The notes beneath the pieces are model-generated. The model saw nothing but the letters and a program-made list of their open reading frames with translations. It was not told the origin of the DNA and did no database searches. The position numbers were made by a program, and so were the translations under genes. A stretch of DNA of 64,000 bases, taken from positions 1 to 64,000 of the forward strand of contig NZ_QRQC01000003.1 of NCBI RefSeq assembly GCF_003475325.1. The letters are read 5' to 3'. Below, piece by piece: positions 26,863 through 35,431 of the stretch; position 1 is the first letter of the stretch; the number at the start of each line of letters is the position of its first letter. This DNA is from Collinsella sp. AF33-16 (GTDB lineage Bacteria; Actinomycetota; Coriobacteriia; Coriobacteriales; Coriobacteriaceae).

Positions 26863-28376
26863 TGGCGCAGAGCTTCGATTTCTTTACCGCCGCCCAGATC
26901 GCCGCAGGCGTTGCCGCCGGCGACTTTACCGCTACCGAGGTGGCCCAGGCCTCCCTTGCCGCCATCGAGGCGCGCGAGGGCGGGGTCCAGGCATTCCTGC
27001 AGGTGGCGCCCGAGCTTGCGCTCGAGGCCGCCGCGCGCGTGGATGCCGACCGTGTCGCAGGCAAGCCGCTGCCCCCGCTCGCGGGCGTGCCGCTGGCCAT
27101 CAAGGACAACATGAACCTCGTGGGCACGCGCACCACCTGCGCTTCCCTCATGCTCGAGGACTACCAGAGCGTCTACACCGCCACCTGCGTCCAGCGCATG
27201 CTGGATGCCGGCTGCCTGCCCATGGGCAAGGCCAACATGGACGAGTTTGCCTTTGGCAGCTCCACCGAGAGCTCGGCGTTCCACCGCACCAACAACCCCT
27301 GGGATACCGAGCGTGTGCCCGGCGGCTCCTCGGGCGGCTCCGCTGCCGCCGTCGCCGCGGGCGAGGTCGCGCTCTCGCTGGGCTCGGACACCGGCGGCTC
27401 CATTCGCCAGCCGGCGTCGCTGTGCGGCGTGGTGGGCTTTAAGCCCACGTATGGCGCCGTGAGCCGTTACGGCGTGGTTGCCTTTGGCTCGTCGCTCGAC
27501 CAGGTGGGTCCCTTTGGCCGCACGGTCGAGGATGTCGCGCTGGCCATGAACGCGCTTACCGGCGCGGGCCACGATCCGTACGACTGCACCAGCCAGGATT
27601 GCGCCGTCGACTTTACCGAGCACCTCAACGACAGCATCGAGGGTAAGCGCGTGGGCATCATCCCCGCGTTTATGGAGGCCGAGGGCCTGACGCCCGAGGT
27701 CCGCTCCGCCGTTGAGCGCGCCGCCCAGGAGCTGCAGAACCAGGGCGCCGAGCTGGTCGAGGTCGACCTGCCGCATCTGGACGCCGCCATCGCCGCCTAC
27801 TACGTCATCGGCCCGGCCGAGGCGTTCTCCAACCTGGCCCGTTTTGACGGCATTCGCTACGGCTACCAGGAGGAGGGCTGCGCCAACCTGTCCGACCAGA
27901 GCTCGCTCTCGCGCGCCCACGGCTTTGGCGCCGAGGCCAAGCGCCGTCAGATGCTCGGCGCCTACCTGCTCTCCTCGGGCGTGTACGACAAGTACTACTA
28001 TGCCGCGCAAAAGGCCCGCACGCTCATCACGCAGGACTACGACGCCGCGTATGCCAAGGTGGACACCATCCTCATGCCCGCCTCGCCGCGCACGGCCTTT
28101 AAGTTTGGCGAGATCAGCGACCCCACGCAGATGTACCTGTCCGACCTGTACACCATCTCGCTCAACATTTGCGGCAATGGTGGCATCTCGGTGCCGCTGG
28201 GCCTGGGCGAGGACAGCCGCCTGCCCGTTTCTGCCCAGCTGGTGGGTCCGGCGTTTAAGGACCGTCAGCTGCTCACGTTTGCCCGCGCCCTGGAGCGCGG
28301 CTTTGCCGATGCCGCCACGGGTGCGCCCGCGCTTTCCGTCGCGCCCGATTTTGCCGGGAAGGGAGGCGAGCTGTAA
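26862..28376 (+). CDS. gatA: Asp/Glu-tRNA amidotransferase subunit A
   Basis: This 504-residue amidase-signature subunit hydrolyses glutamine and passes ammonia to GatB. The Ser-cisSer-Lys triad is visible as Lys81 (AIKDNM), Ser156 (PGGSSGGSAAA) and Ser180 (GSDTGGSIRQP). Length and motif spacing match the family. It overlaps gatC and gatB by one base each, forming the usual gatCAB operon. An indirect inference is that the organism lacks GlnRS and/or AsnRS. Confidence 0.96.
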   Translation: MAQSFDFFTAAQIAAGVAAGDFTATEVAQASLAAIEAREGGVQAFLQVAPELALEAAARVDADRVAGKPLPPLAGVPLAIKDNMNLVGTRTTCASLMLEDYQSVYTATCVQRMLDAGCLPMGKANMDEFAFGSSTESSAFHRTNNPWDTERVPGGSSGGSAAAVAAGEVALSLGSDTGGSIRQPASLCGVVGFKPTYGAVSRYGVVAFGSSLDQVGPFGRTVEDVALAMNALTGAGHDPYDCTSQDCAVDFTEHLNDSIEGKRVGIIPAFMEAEGLTPEVRSAVERAAQELQNQGAELVEVDLPHLDAAIAAYYVIGPAEAFSNLARFDGIRYGYQEEGCANLSDQSSLSRAHGFGAEAKRRQMLGAYLLSSGVYDKYYYAAQKARTLITQDYDAAYAKVDTILMPASPRTAFKFGEISDPTQMYLSDLYTISLNICGNGGISVPLGLGEDSRLPVSAQLVGPAFKDRQLLTFARALERGFADAATGAPALSVAPDFAGKGGEL

Positions 28377-30052
28377 TGAAGGAGCTTTCCGAGGTCCTGC
28401 AGGATTGGGAGGCCGTGATCGGCCTGGAGATCCATACCGAGCTCACCGCACTCGATACCAAGATGTTCTGCAATTGCAAGCTCAGCCACGATGACGAGCC
28501 CAACGCTAACGTGTGCCCGGTGTGCCTGGGCCTGCCCGGTGCGCTGCCGGTGCCCAACAAGCGCGCCATCGAGAGCATCGTCAAGGCGGGCCTGGCCACT
28601 AACTGCGAGATCCAGCGCCACTCGATGTTCTACCGCAAGCACTACTTCTATCCCGACATGGCCAAGAACTTCCAGACCACGCAGGGTCCGGTCGCTTTTG
28701 CCATGTACGGCCACCTGGATCTTGATGTGACCGGTCGCGGTGCCGCCGAGCGCCCCGATTGCGCGTTTGGTGAGGCCGAGGCCCAGAGCCTGGCGAGCGC
28801 TTCGGCCAACGCAGAGGGCCTGTCCACGTCCATGACGTCGACCATGCGCGAGGGCAACCAGCGTGCCGGCCACCTGGCCAGCTACGATGCATCTAACCTG
28901 CAGATGCCTGAGCGTCGCGAGGACGGTTCCTACACGGTGCCCATCCGCATCCTGCGCATCCACATGGAGGAGGACGCCGCCAAGATGGTCCACGTGGGTG
29001 GCGCCGAGGGCCGCATTACCGCCGCGGCCGAGTCGCTCGTCGACTACAACCGCTGCGGTACGCCTTTGATTGAGCTCGTGACTGAGCCCGATCTGCGCAC
29101 GCCCGAGGAAGCGCGCCTGTTTATGGAGAAGCTCCGTCGCATTTTTGTGACGCTGGGCATTTCGGACTGCTCCATGGAGAAGGGTTCCATGCGCTGCGAC
29201 GGCAACGTGTCGCTGCGTCGCCGCGGCGAGACCAAGCTGGGCACCAAGACCGAGCTCAAGAACCTCAACTCGTTTAAGAGTCTGCACGACGGCCTTGCCT
29301 ACGAGATTTGCCGCCAGGCCGAGGTGCTCGAGGAGGGCGGCATCATCTATCAGGAGACCCGCCACTGGGAGCCCAGCCGCAAGCGCACCGTGGTCATGCG
29401 TGTGAAGGAGACGGCCGACGACTATCGCCTGTTCCCCGATCCCGACCTGGCGCCGTTCGATCTGGACGACGAGTTTATCGATCGCTGCCGTGGCGAGATT
29501 CCCGAGCTGCCCGATGCCAAGCGCGCCCGCTTTGAGGCCGACTTTGGCATTAAGACGGCCGATGCCGAGCAGATTGCCGGCGACCCCGAGTTTGCCGACT
29601 TCTTTGAGGCCGCCGCTGCCGGTATGGCTGGCAAGGAGGCCCAGACGGTCGCAAACCTGCTGGTGAACGAGATGATCGCCTACCTTAAGGGCGCGGGCGT
29701 GTCGCTCGCCGAGTCCGGCATCGTGCCGGCTCAAGTGGCGGCACTCGCCAAGCTGCTGGCGACCGATGCCATCAGCTCCAACCAGGCGCACGAGGTCTTT
29801 GAGGCCATGGCCCAGACCGGCGACGACCCCAACAAGATCGTAGACGAGCGCGGTATGCGTCAGGTGAGCGATGCCGGCGCGCTGCAGCCGATTGTGGACG
29901 AGGTGCTGGCAAACTGTGCCGATCAGGCGCAGCAGTATCGTGACGGCAACCAGAAGGTCATCGGCTTTTTGGTGGGCCAGTGCATGAAGGCGAGCCACGG
30001 CAAGGGCAACCCGAAGCTCTTCAACGAGTTGCTGAGAACGTCGCTCTCGTAA
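28376..30052 (+). CDS. gatB: Asp/Glu-tRNA amidotransferase subunit B
   Basis: GatB binds the misacylated tRNA, activates its side chain and completes transamidation. The 558-residue protein contains the conserved IGLEIHTEL start, KHYFYPDMAKNFQ, and a zinc-binding region CNCKLSHDDEPNANVCPVC. The C-terminal YqeY-like tail domain spans about residues 400-555. It is somewhat longer than usual. The stop codon is followed after 3 bases by a remarkable nested inverted repeat (30056-30191), which could act in 3'-end formation of the operon. Confidence 0.95.
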   Translation: MKELSEVLQDWEAVIGLEIHTELTALDTKMFCNCKLSHDDEPNANVCPVCLGLPGALPVPNKRAIESIVKAGLATNCEIQRHSMFYRKHYFYPDMAKNFQTTQGPVAFAMYGHLDLDVTGRGAAERPDCAFGEAEAQSLASASANAEGLSTSMTSTMREGNQRAGHLASYDASNLQMPERREDGSYTVPIRILRIHMEEDAAKMVHVGGAEGRITAAAESLVDYNRCGTPLIELVTEPDLRTPEEARLFMEKLRRIFVTLGISDCSMEKGSMRCDGNVSLRRRGETKLGTKTELKNLNSFKSLHDGLAYEICRQAEVLEEGGIIYQETRHWEPSRKRTVVMRVKETADDYRLFPDPDLAPFDLDDEFIDRCRGEIPELPDAKRARFEADFGIKTADAEQIAGDPEFADFFEAAAAGMAGKEAQTVANLLVNEMIAYLKGAGVSLAESGIVPAQVAALAKLLATDAISSNQAHEVFEAMAQTGDDPNKIVDERGMRQVSDAGALQPIVDEVLANCADQAQQYRDGNQKVIGFLVGQCMKASHGKGNPKLFNELLRTSLS

Positions 30053-30055
30053 GCG

Positions 30056-30191
30056 GGAACCGAGGGGCCGGGCGCAGGGCCTTGCCTCTCAATTTCGGAC
30101 AGTCCTGACTCACGACGGAGGCGCCACTGGCGCCTCCTGTTCGTGCGGAACTCATTGAGAAGCAAGGCCCTGCGCCCGGCCCCTCGGTTCC
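30056..30191 (+). ncRNA. Nested inverted-repeat element with conserved core, copy A (candidate structured RNA)
   Basis: The outer stem pairs 30056-30093 with 30154-30191 (38 bp, one mismatch). Inside it lie block 1, CGGACAGTCCTGACTC (30096-30111), an apical 9-bp hairpin (30117-30125 with 30129-30137) and block 2, CGTGCGGAACTC (30142-30153). Copy B at 50219-50352 has exactly the same two blocks on the minus strand in the same order and spacing, while its outer stem and apical hairpin have different sequences that are equally well paired. Conserved unpaired blocks inside covarying helices favour an RNA or single-stranded DNA structure. Function is unknown. The type is provisional. Confidence 0.6.
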
Positions 30192-30240
30192 GTGACGACT
30201 CGGCCGTTCGGGTCAGGCGGGGCTGAATGGAATTTGGTGA

Positions 30241-30270
30241 ATGAGGGCGCCGATGGCGCCCTCATTCTTT
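30241..30270. terminator. Bidirectional terminator between gatB and the AraC gene
   Basis: A perfect 11-bp stem (30241-30251 with 30255-30265) is followed by TCTTTAT on the plus strand. It lies between convergent genes. Confidence 0.78.
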
Positions 30271-30286
30271 ATATATGTTGGGAGCG

Positions 30287-31267
30287 TCAGGTGGTGGGGG
30301 TGGTGCCGGTGTGTTGCTTGAAGGCTTGGGCGAAGGCGGCCTGCTGAGGGTAGCCTAGACGCTCTGCCACCTGCGCTATCGTGAGCGAGCTATCGGCCAA
30401 AAGGTCCTGTGCTCGCTCCATACGGCGTCTGCGAATGTAGGCGCCCAGGGATTCGCCAGTTTGGGCCTTAAAGGTGGCGCATAGTTTGGAGCGGCTTGTG
30501 TAGAGCCTCTCGGCCACCTCGTTGATACCCACACGCCTGCCTTTGTCGAGCGCGCGCTCAATCATTGCCGTCGCTTCTTCGGCAATGGTTATGCTGACGC
30601 GTGTGTTCGCCGCCTGCCGTGCCTGCTTGTGGGCCGCGCGCGAACAGGCGAGCTCCGCGACCATGGTCTCCACGATGCCCTGCATATAGACGTGTCCGCC
30701 TACGGTGCGGGCGCGTTCCTCGTTAATCCGGCGCAGCGTGTGGCAGATGGCAGACGTCGCTTCCTCGTGCCATGACTCGGCAAACGCCTCAAAGATTCCC
30801 GCGAACTCGGTGGGATAGCGGTGCTCCAGTTCGTCAAAATATCCAGGCAAAAAGAGTACCGAGCGCGAGTGATAAAGCTCCCCCGCAAACAGCGGGCTTA
30901 ATTCCTCGCCACAGCTATCTTGGATAAAGCTGCAAACGGCATTGTTTGGCCACGGTCCATGCAATGGTTTGAGGTTCGCGGGCGTTATGCCAGCCTCGGG
31001 CATGCATGTAAGTGTGGACGCGCTGACTTCGCTCACGCAAGCGTATGGCTCGGGTGTGTATTCGGCCAGGTACATATCGTGCGTCGGGGTGATGAAATGC
31101 TCCATAACGATGCAGGCGGGGGAGAGGGGCATGATCCATGCGCGTCCGTGCGCCCGATCGTTTGCCACCTCGCCGGTAAAGACGGCGCCCTTGCCGGTAA
31201 GCTCCAGGCCAAACTGCTCAAACTGCGGTGCGTAGAGCTCGGTTATGTCGGTCGCCGCCCGCCGCAT
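30287..31267 (-). CDS. AraC-family transcriptional regulator
   Basis: The C-terminal 100 residues hold two helix-turn-helix motifs of the AraC type (GINEVAERLYTSRSKLCATFK and SLTIAQVAERLGYPQQAAFAQAFK). The N-terminal part of about 220 residues should bind an effector and contains several Cys. It is divergent from two ABC transporter genes, an arrangement common for siderophore or peptide ABC exporters and their AraC regulators. The start is uncertain. The ATG at 31267 has an AAGGGGA site 13 bases upstream; an ATG at 31288 and a TTG at 31315 are alternatives. Confidence 0.82.
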   Translation of the reverse strand: MRRAATDITELYAPQFEQFGLELTGKGAVFTGEVANDRAHGRAWIMPLSPACIVMEHFITPTHDMYLAEYTPEPYACVSEVSASTLTCMPEAGITPANLKPLHGPWPNNAVCSFIQDSCGEELSPLFAGELYHSRSVLFLPGYFDELEHRYPTEFAGIFEAFAESWHEEATSAICHTLRRINEERARTVGGHVYMQGIVETMVAELACSRAAHKQARQAANTRVSITIAEEATAMIERALDKGRRVGINEVAERLYTSRSKLCATFKAQTGESLGAYIRRRRMERAQDLLADSSLTIAQVAERLGYPQQAAFAQAFKQHTGTTPTT

Positions 31268-31387
31268 TTTCAAAAGCGTCCCCTTCATTTGCGAAAACGT
31301 CCACGCCTGGCCCAATTGTGTGCCTTGGCTAACACGCCCATGATAAGTTTCTTACGGTTAACTCTCAAGCCGTTAGAAAGGAATCTC

Positions 31388-33214
31388 ATGGCAAAGGGAT
31401 CAAAAAGGGAAGGTGGCGGCATCGGCGAGCTGCTTGCATATGCCGGTGAACGTAAATTCCTAACGTATTTGGGCATGGCCCTCTCGGCGCTCTCGCAGCT
31501 GCTGAGCTTTGGCCCGTACGTGTGCATCTGGCTTGTTGCGCGAGATCTTATCGCCGTGGCGCCCAACTGGAGCGAGGCCGCCGACATCGCGATGTATGGT
31601 TGGTGGGCTGTTGGTTTTGCCCTGGCAAGCATCGTGGTCTATTTCGTGGGACTCATGTGCACGCACCTGTCCGCGTTTCGCTGCGCGTCCAATATCCGCA
31701 AGGCTACGAGCGAGCATCTGCTTAAGCTGCCGCTCGGCTACTTTGACACGCACGCCACCGGTGAGCTGCGCCGTATCGTAGACGGCTGTGCCGCCTCCAC
31801 CGAGACGCTGCTCGCGCACATGCTGCCCGATATCGCCGGTGCCACCGCCATGGTCGTGGGCCTGCTTGTGCTGCTATTTGCCCTCGATTGGCGTTTGGGC
31901 GCGGCATGCTTAATCTCGGTCGTCGTTTCGTTTTGCGCCATGGCCACCATGATGAGCGGCAAGGGCGCCGAGTTTATGAAGGCCTACATGGGCGCGCTGG
32001 TCAAGATGAACAAGACCGGCACCGAATACGTACGCGGCATCCCCGTGGTCAAGGTATTCCAGCAGACGGTCTACTCCTTTAAGGCGTTTCACGATGCGAT
32101 CGCCGAATACGCCGACATGGCGCAAAGCTATGCGGGCACGTTCTGCCGAGGCCCGCAGGTGCTCAACCTTACCGCGCTCAATGGCCTCGTGGCAATTCTT
32201 TTGCCCGTGGCGTTGCTGTTGGCGCCGGGCGAGACGGACTTCGCGCACTTTATGGTCAACTTCACGTTTTACGCGATCTTTTCGGCCGTGGTGCCGACGG
32301 CCATGACCAAGCTCATGTTTGTGGGCGAGGCGTCTCAGATGAGTGCCGATTCGCTGGCGCGCATCCGAAGCGTTATGGATTCCAAGCAGCTCTCCGTGCC
32401 TGCCCAGCCCAAGCACCCTATCGGCAGCGATGTGCGCTTTGAGGATGTAAGCTTTACCTACGAGGGTGCCGAAGCGCCTGCCGTCGATCATGTGAGCTTT
32501 AGCGTTCCCGCAGGTAGCACCCTTGCGTTGGTTGGTCCCTCGGGCGGCGGTAAGTCAACCTGCGCAAGCCTGATCCCGCGTTTTTGGGATGTTTCCTCGG
32601 GTCGCGTGCTTGTGGGCGGCGTAGACGTTCGCGACATGGATCCGCACGAGCTCATGGACCAGGTCGCCTTTGTGTTTCAGACCAACCAACTGTTCCGGCA
32701 AACACTTGCCGATAACGTGCGCGCCTCCAAGCCTACGGCCACTGACGACGAAGTGCGTGCGGCCCTCTCCGCAGCTCAGTGCGACGACATTGTGGCCAAG
32801 CTCCCGCAGGGTATTAACACCATGCTCGGTGCTGGAGGGGCATATCTTTCGGGCGGCGAGGTACAGCGCGTGGCACTCGCCCGCGCGATCCTTAAAGACG
32901 CACCTATCGTGGTGCTCGATGAGGCCACAGCGTTTGCCGACCCCGAGAACGAAGCGCTCATCCAGCGCGCCTTTAGCAAATTGGCGGCGGGCCGCACGGT
33001 CATTATGATCGCGCACCGGCTTTCGACCGTGGTGGGGGCCAACAAGATCGTGGTGCTCAACCAGGGTGGTGTGCAGGAGGCCGGCACCCATGCCGAGCTG
33101 CTGTCCCAAAACGGCCTGTACGCCAAGATGTGGGCCGAATACGAACAGGCCGCGAGCTGGAAGATCACTGCTGCGGCCGCTGATGTCGCCGCCGCGAAGG
33201 GAGGCGAGGCCTAA
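31388..33214 (+). CDS. ABC transporter, fused membrane and ATP-binding domains (subunit 1)
   Basis: This 608-residue half-transporter has a type I exporter membrane domain (about 1-330) and an ATPase domain. Walker A is GPSGGGKST, the signature LSGGEVQRVALARA, and Walker B IVVLDEATAFADPENE. The D-loop reads FAD in place of SLD, as in the YbtP/YbtQ and IrtA/IrtB-like transporters, where exporter-type proteins can import siderophores. An AGAAAGG site supports 31388; a much longer frame from 30920 is antisense to the AraC gene and is rejected. The stop is directly followed by the next ABC gene, with which it probably forms a heterodimer. Confidence 0.9.
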   Translation: MAKGSKREGGGIGELLAYAGERKFLTYLGMALSALSQLLSFGPYVCIWLVARDLIAVAPNWSEAADIAMYGWWAVGFALASIVVYFVGLMCTHLSAFRCASNIRKATSEHLLKLPLGYFDTHATGELRRIVDGCAASTETLLAHMLPDIAGATAMVVGLLVLLFALDWRLGAACLISVVVSFCAMATMMSGKGAEFMKAYMGALVKMNKTGTEYVRGIPVVKVFQQTVYSFKAFHDAIAEYADMAQSYAGTFCRGPQVLNLTALNGLVAILLPVALLLAPGETDFAHFMVNFTFYAIFSAVVPTAMTKLMFVGEASQMSADSLARIRSVMDSKQLSVPAQPKHPIGSDVRFEDVSFTYEGAEAPAVDHVSFSVPAGSTLALVGPSGGGKSTCASLIPRFWDVSSGRVLVGGVDVRDMDPHELMDQVAFVFQTNQLFRQTLADNVRASKPTATDDEVRAALSAAQCDDIVAKLPQGINTMLGAGGAYLSGGEVQRVALARAILKDAPIVVLDEATAFADPENEALIQRAFSKLAAGRTVIMIAHRLSTVVGANKIVVLNQGGVQEAGTHAELLSQNGLYAKMWAEYEQAASWKITAAAADVAAAKGGEA

Positions 33215-34972
33215 ATGTTCGCCTCATTCCAAAAGAAGTATTTCCTATCCGATAAAGGCATCGCCGGCGTTAAGCGCGGCATTTTCTGGACCACGCTCAC
33301 CAATCTCATCACTATGGCCGGCATGGGCTTTTTGTTCCTGGTCATGGCCGGCTTTGTCGAGCATCTTGCCAGTGGGGCCGACCTGCCGGGCGCCCTGCCC
33401 ATTGTGGGTGGTCTCGTTATCTTTTTTGCGTTGCTCTTTGCCTCTAATTGGCAGCAGTACTATTACACGTACTGCATCTTTTACGAGGAGTGCGGCAAGC
33501 AGCGTATGGAGATCGCCGAGCGCTTGCGCAAGCTGCCGCTGTCGTTTTTTGGCCGTCGTGATCTGGCCGATTTAACCGAGACCATTATGGGCGACGTCCA
33601 GGCCATGGAGCACGCCTACAGCCACGTGCTGGGAGAGCTTTGGGGTGCCATCATCGCAAGCGTCATTGTGTTCGTGGCGTCGCTGTTCTTTTGCTGGCAG
33701 CTGGCGATTGCGGCGTTTTGGAGCGTTCCCGTGGCCTTTGCCGTGCTGTATCTGACGCGCGGCCCCATGATCCCGGTGTTCGACCATGTGCGTGCCGAGA
33801 AGGTCAAGGTTACCGAGGCGATCCAGGAGACGCTCGACTGCGTGCGCGAGATCCGCGCCACCAACCAGGAGGCTCATTATCTTGAGGGGCTCAACGCCGT
33901 GATCGATGCCGAGGAGCGCGAGACCACCAAGGGCGAGCTCGCCAATGGGCTTTTGGTCAACTCCGCCTTTGCCATCCTGCGCCTGGGGATTGCCACCACG
34001 TTGGTCACGGGCGCTGCGATGGTCGCCTCCGGCCAGGTCGACTTTTTGATGATGTTTGCCTTCCTGCTTATGGTGAGCCGCATCTATGCGCCCTTTGATC
34101 AGGCGCTGATGCTGATGTCCGAGCTGTTTGCCGCCGAGTCGTCGGCCAAGCGCATGCGTTCCATCATGGAAGAGCCCGTGGCGCGGGGCAGCGAGCAGTT
34201 TGAGCCCGTAGGCCACGATGTGGTGTTCAATCACGTGGCATTTGGCTATGGTGCGGGCGAGGACGGCCGCGCCGGCGAGAAAGTTCTTACCGATGTGAGC
34301 TTTACCGCCAAGGAAGGCGAGGTCACGGCACTGGTCGGTCCTTCGGGCTCCGGTAAGTCTACGGTGAGCCGCCTGGCCGCGCGCTTTTGGGATGCCACCG
34401 CGGGCACGGTCACCGTGGGCGGCGTGGATGTTGCGAGCGTGGATCCCGAGGTACTGCTGCGTGATTACGCTATTGTGTTCCAAGACGTGCTGCTCTTTGA
34501 CGACACGGTGATGGGAAACATCCGCCTCGGGCGTCGTGGCGCCACCGATGAGCAAGTGCTTGCGGCTGCGCGTGCCGCCAACTGCGACGAGTTTGTGAGC
34601 CGCATGCCGCAGGGCTACAACACCATGATCGGCGAGAACGGCTCCAAGCTGTCCGGCGGCGAGCGCCAGCGCATCTCCATCGCCCGTGCGCTGCTCAAAG
34701 ATGCGCCGATCGTGCTGTTGGACGAGGCGACGGCGAGCTTGGATGTGGAGAACGAGACCGTGGTTCAGCAGGCGCTCTCCCGTCTGCTTGCAGGTAAGAC
34801 GGTTATCGTTATTGCCCACCGTATGCGTACGGTGGAAAATGCCGACAAAATCGTTGTACTCATGGATGGTGTGGTTGCCGAGCAGGGCACTCCGGCGCAG
34901 CTCAAGGCGGCAGGTGGAGAATTCGCCCGCATGGTGGCGCTGCAAAAGGAAGCAGCTACCTGGCAGTTGTAA
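33215..34972 (+). CDS. ABC transporter, fused membrane and ATP-binding domains (subunit 2)
   Basis: This 585-residue half-transporter has six predicted membrane helices (about 20-320) followed by an ATPase with Walker A GPSGSGKST, signature LSGGERQRISIARA, and Walker B IVLLDEATASLDVENE with a normal D-loop. The start is the base after the previous stop codon, so translation is coupled. Together with the upstream subunit and divergent AraC regulator it forms a unit likely to move a siderophore, peptide or similar small molecule. Direction and cargo cannot be read from sequence. Confidence 0.9.
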   Translation: MFASFQKKYFLSDKGIAGVKRGIFWTTLTNLITMAGMGFLFLVMAGFVEHLASGADLPGALPIVGGLVIFFALLFASNWQQYYYTYCIFYEECGKQRMEIAERLRKLPLSFFGRRDLADLTETIMGDVQAMEHAYSHVLGELWGAIIASVIVFVASLFFCWQLAIAAFWSVPVAFAVLYLTRGPMIPVFDHVRAEKVKVTEAIQETLDCVREIRATNQEAHYLEGLNAVIDAEERETTKGELANGLLVNSAFAILRLGIATTLVTGAAMVASGQVDFLMMFAFLLMVSRIYAPFDQALMLMSELFAAESSAKRMRSIMEEPVARGSEQFEPVGHDVVFNHVAFGYGAGEDGRAGEKVLTDVSFTAKEGEVTALVGPSGSGKSTVSRLAARFWDATAGTVTVGGVDVASVDPEVLLRDYAIVFQDVLLFDDTVMGNIRLGRRGATDEQVLAAARAANCDEFVSRMPQGYNTMIGENGSKLSGGERQRISIARALLKDAPIVLLDEATASLDVENETVVQQALSRLLAGKTVIVIAHRMRTVENADKIVVLMDGVVAEQGTPAQLKAAGGEFARMVALQKEAATWQL

Positions 34973-34980
34973 GAAGGGGC

Positions 34981-35000
34981 AAAGGGACAGTCCCTTTCTC
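34981..35000 (+). terminator. Short hairpin after the ABC genes
   Basis: AAAGGGA and TCCCTTT form a 7-bp stem with a 3-base loop, followed by CTCACATT. The T run is poor, so termination would be partial. Confidence 0.45.
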
Positions 35001-35003
35001 ACA

Positions 35004-35059
35004 TTGACAATCGGTTACTCCGCATCGTTAATTTTCAAAAGGTTAGCCATGGCTGACCT
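35004..35059 (+). promoter_or_regulatory. Promoter and DtxR-like palindromic operator for the P-type ATPase operon
   Basis: TTGACA (35004-35009) and TTAATT (35028-35033, 18-bp gap) form a weak promoter. Just downstream, AGGTTAGCC and GGCTGACCT form a 20-bp palindrome (35040-35059, 9 of 10 pairs). Its half site AGGTTAGC resembles the DtxR/IdeR consensus. Placement over the start of transcription suits a metal-dependent repressor. The identity of the regulator is inferred. Confidence 0.5.
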
Positions 35060-35167
35060 AGATAGTTAGATAAAATTGAGATATTTCAAAAGCGTGCTCG
35101 AGCAAACTTGTTTACTCGGGTGCTGAGGCACCATGCCGCGTCCAATGCGGCAAAAGGGAGAGACATC

Positions 35168-35413
35168 ATGAAGAAGTCCACGTTCAACACCCTGCTTGTT
35201 GGTGGCGGTTTTCTGCTTGGTACGGCTGGCATCAAGCTGCTCACCAGCGCTCCGGTAAAGAACGCCTGCGTGCAGGGTATCGCGTGCGGCATGCGCATCA
35301 AGAACGGCTACCAGGACATGGTCGAGCAGGCCAAGGCTAATGTCGACGACATGGTTGCCGAGGCGGCCTACATCACCCAGAGCGAGGCCGCTGCTGACGA
35401 GGCAGCAGAGTAA
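35168..35413 (+). CDS. Small membrane protein partnered with a metal P-type ATPase (DUF6110/DUF1490-like)
   Basis: This is an 81-residue protein with a glycine-rich hydrophobic N-terminal helix (NTLLVGGGFLLGTAGIKLL), a short Cys-containing middle (NACVQGIACGMRI) and an acidic C-terminal tail. Size, order of features and position 18 bases before a metal-transport ATPase resemble the small PacL/DUF1490 proteins that pair with mycobacterial CtpC, CtpG and CtpV. A chaperone or scaffold role for metal export is therefore likely, but is an analogy. The start at 35168 has an AAAAGGGAGA site; an ATG at 35108 would cover the leader. Confidence 0.68.
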   Translation: MKKSTFNTLLVGGGFLLGTAGIKLLTSAPVKNACVQGIACGMRIKNGYQDMVEQAKANVDDMVAEAAYITQSEAAADEAAE

Positions 35414-35431
35414 CGCTCCCAGGCACAAACT

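Noticed and set aside
30920-31387. Long N-terminal extension of the first ABC gene
   Set aside because: It is antisense to the AraC regulator; AGAAAGG and a typical start are at 31388.
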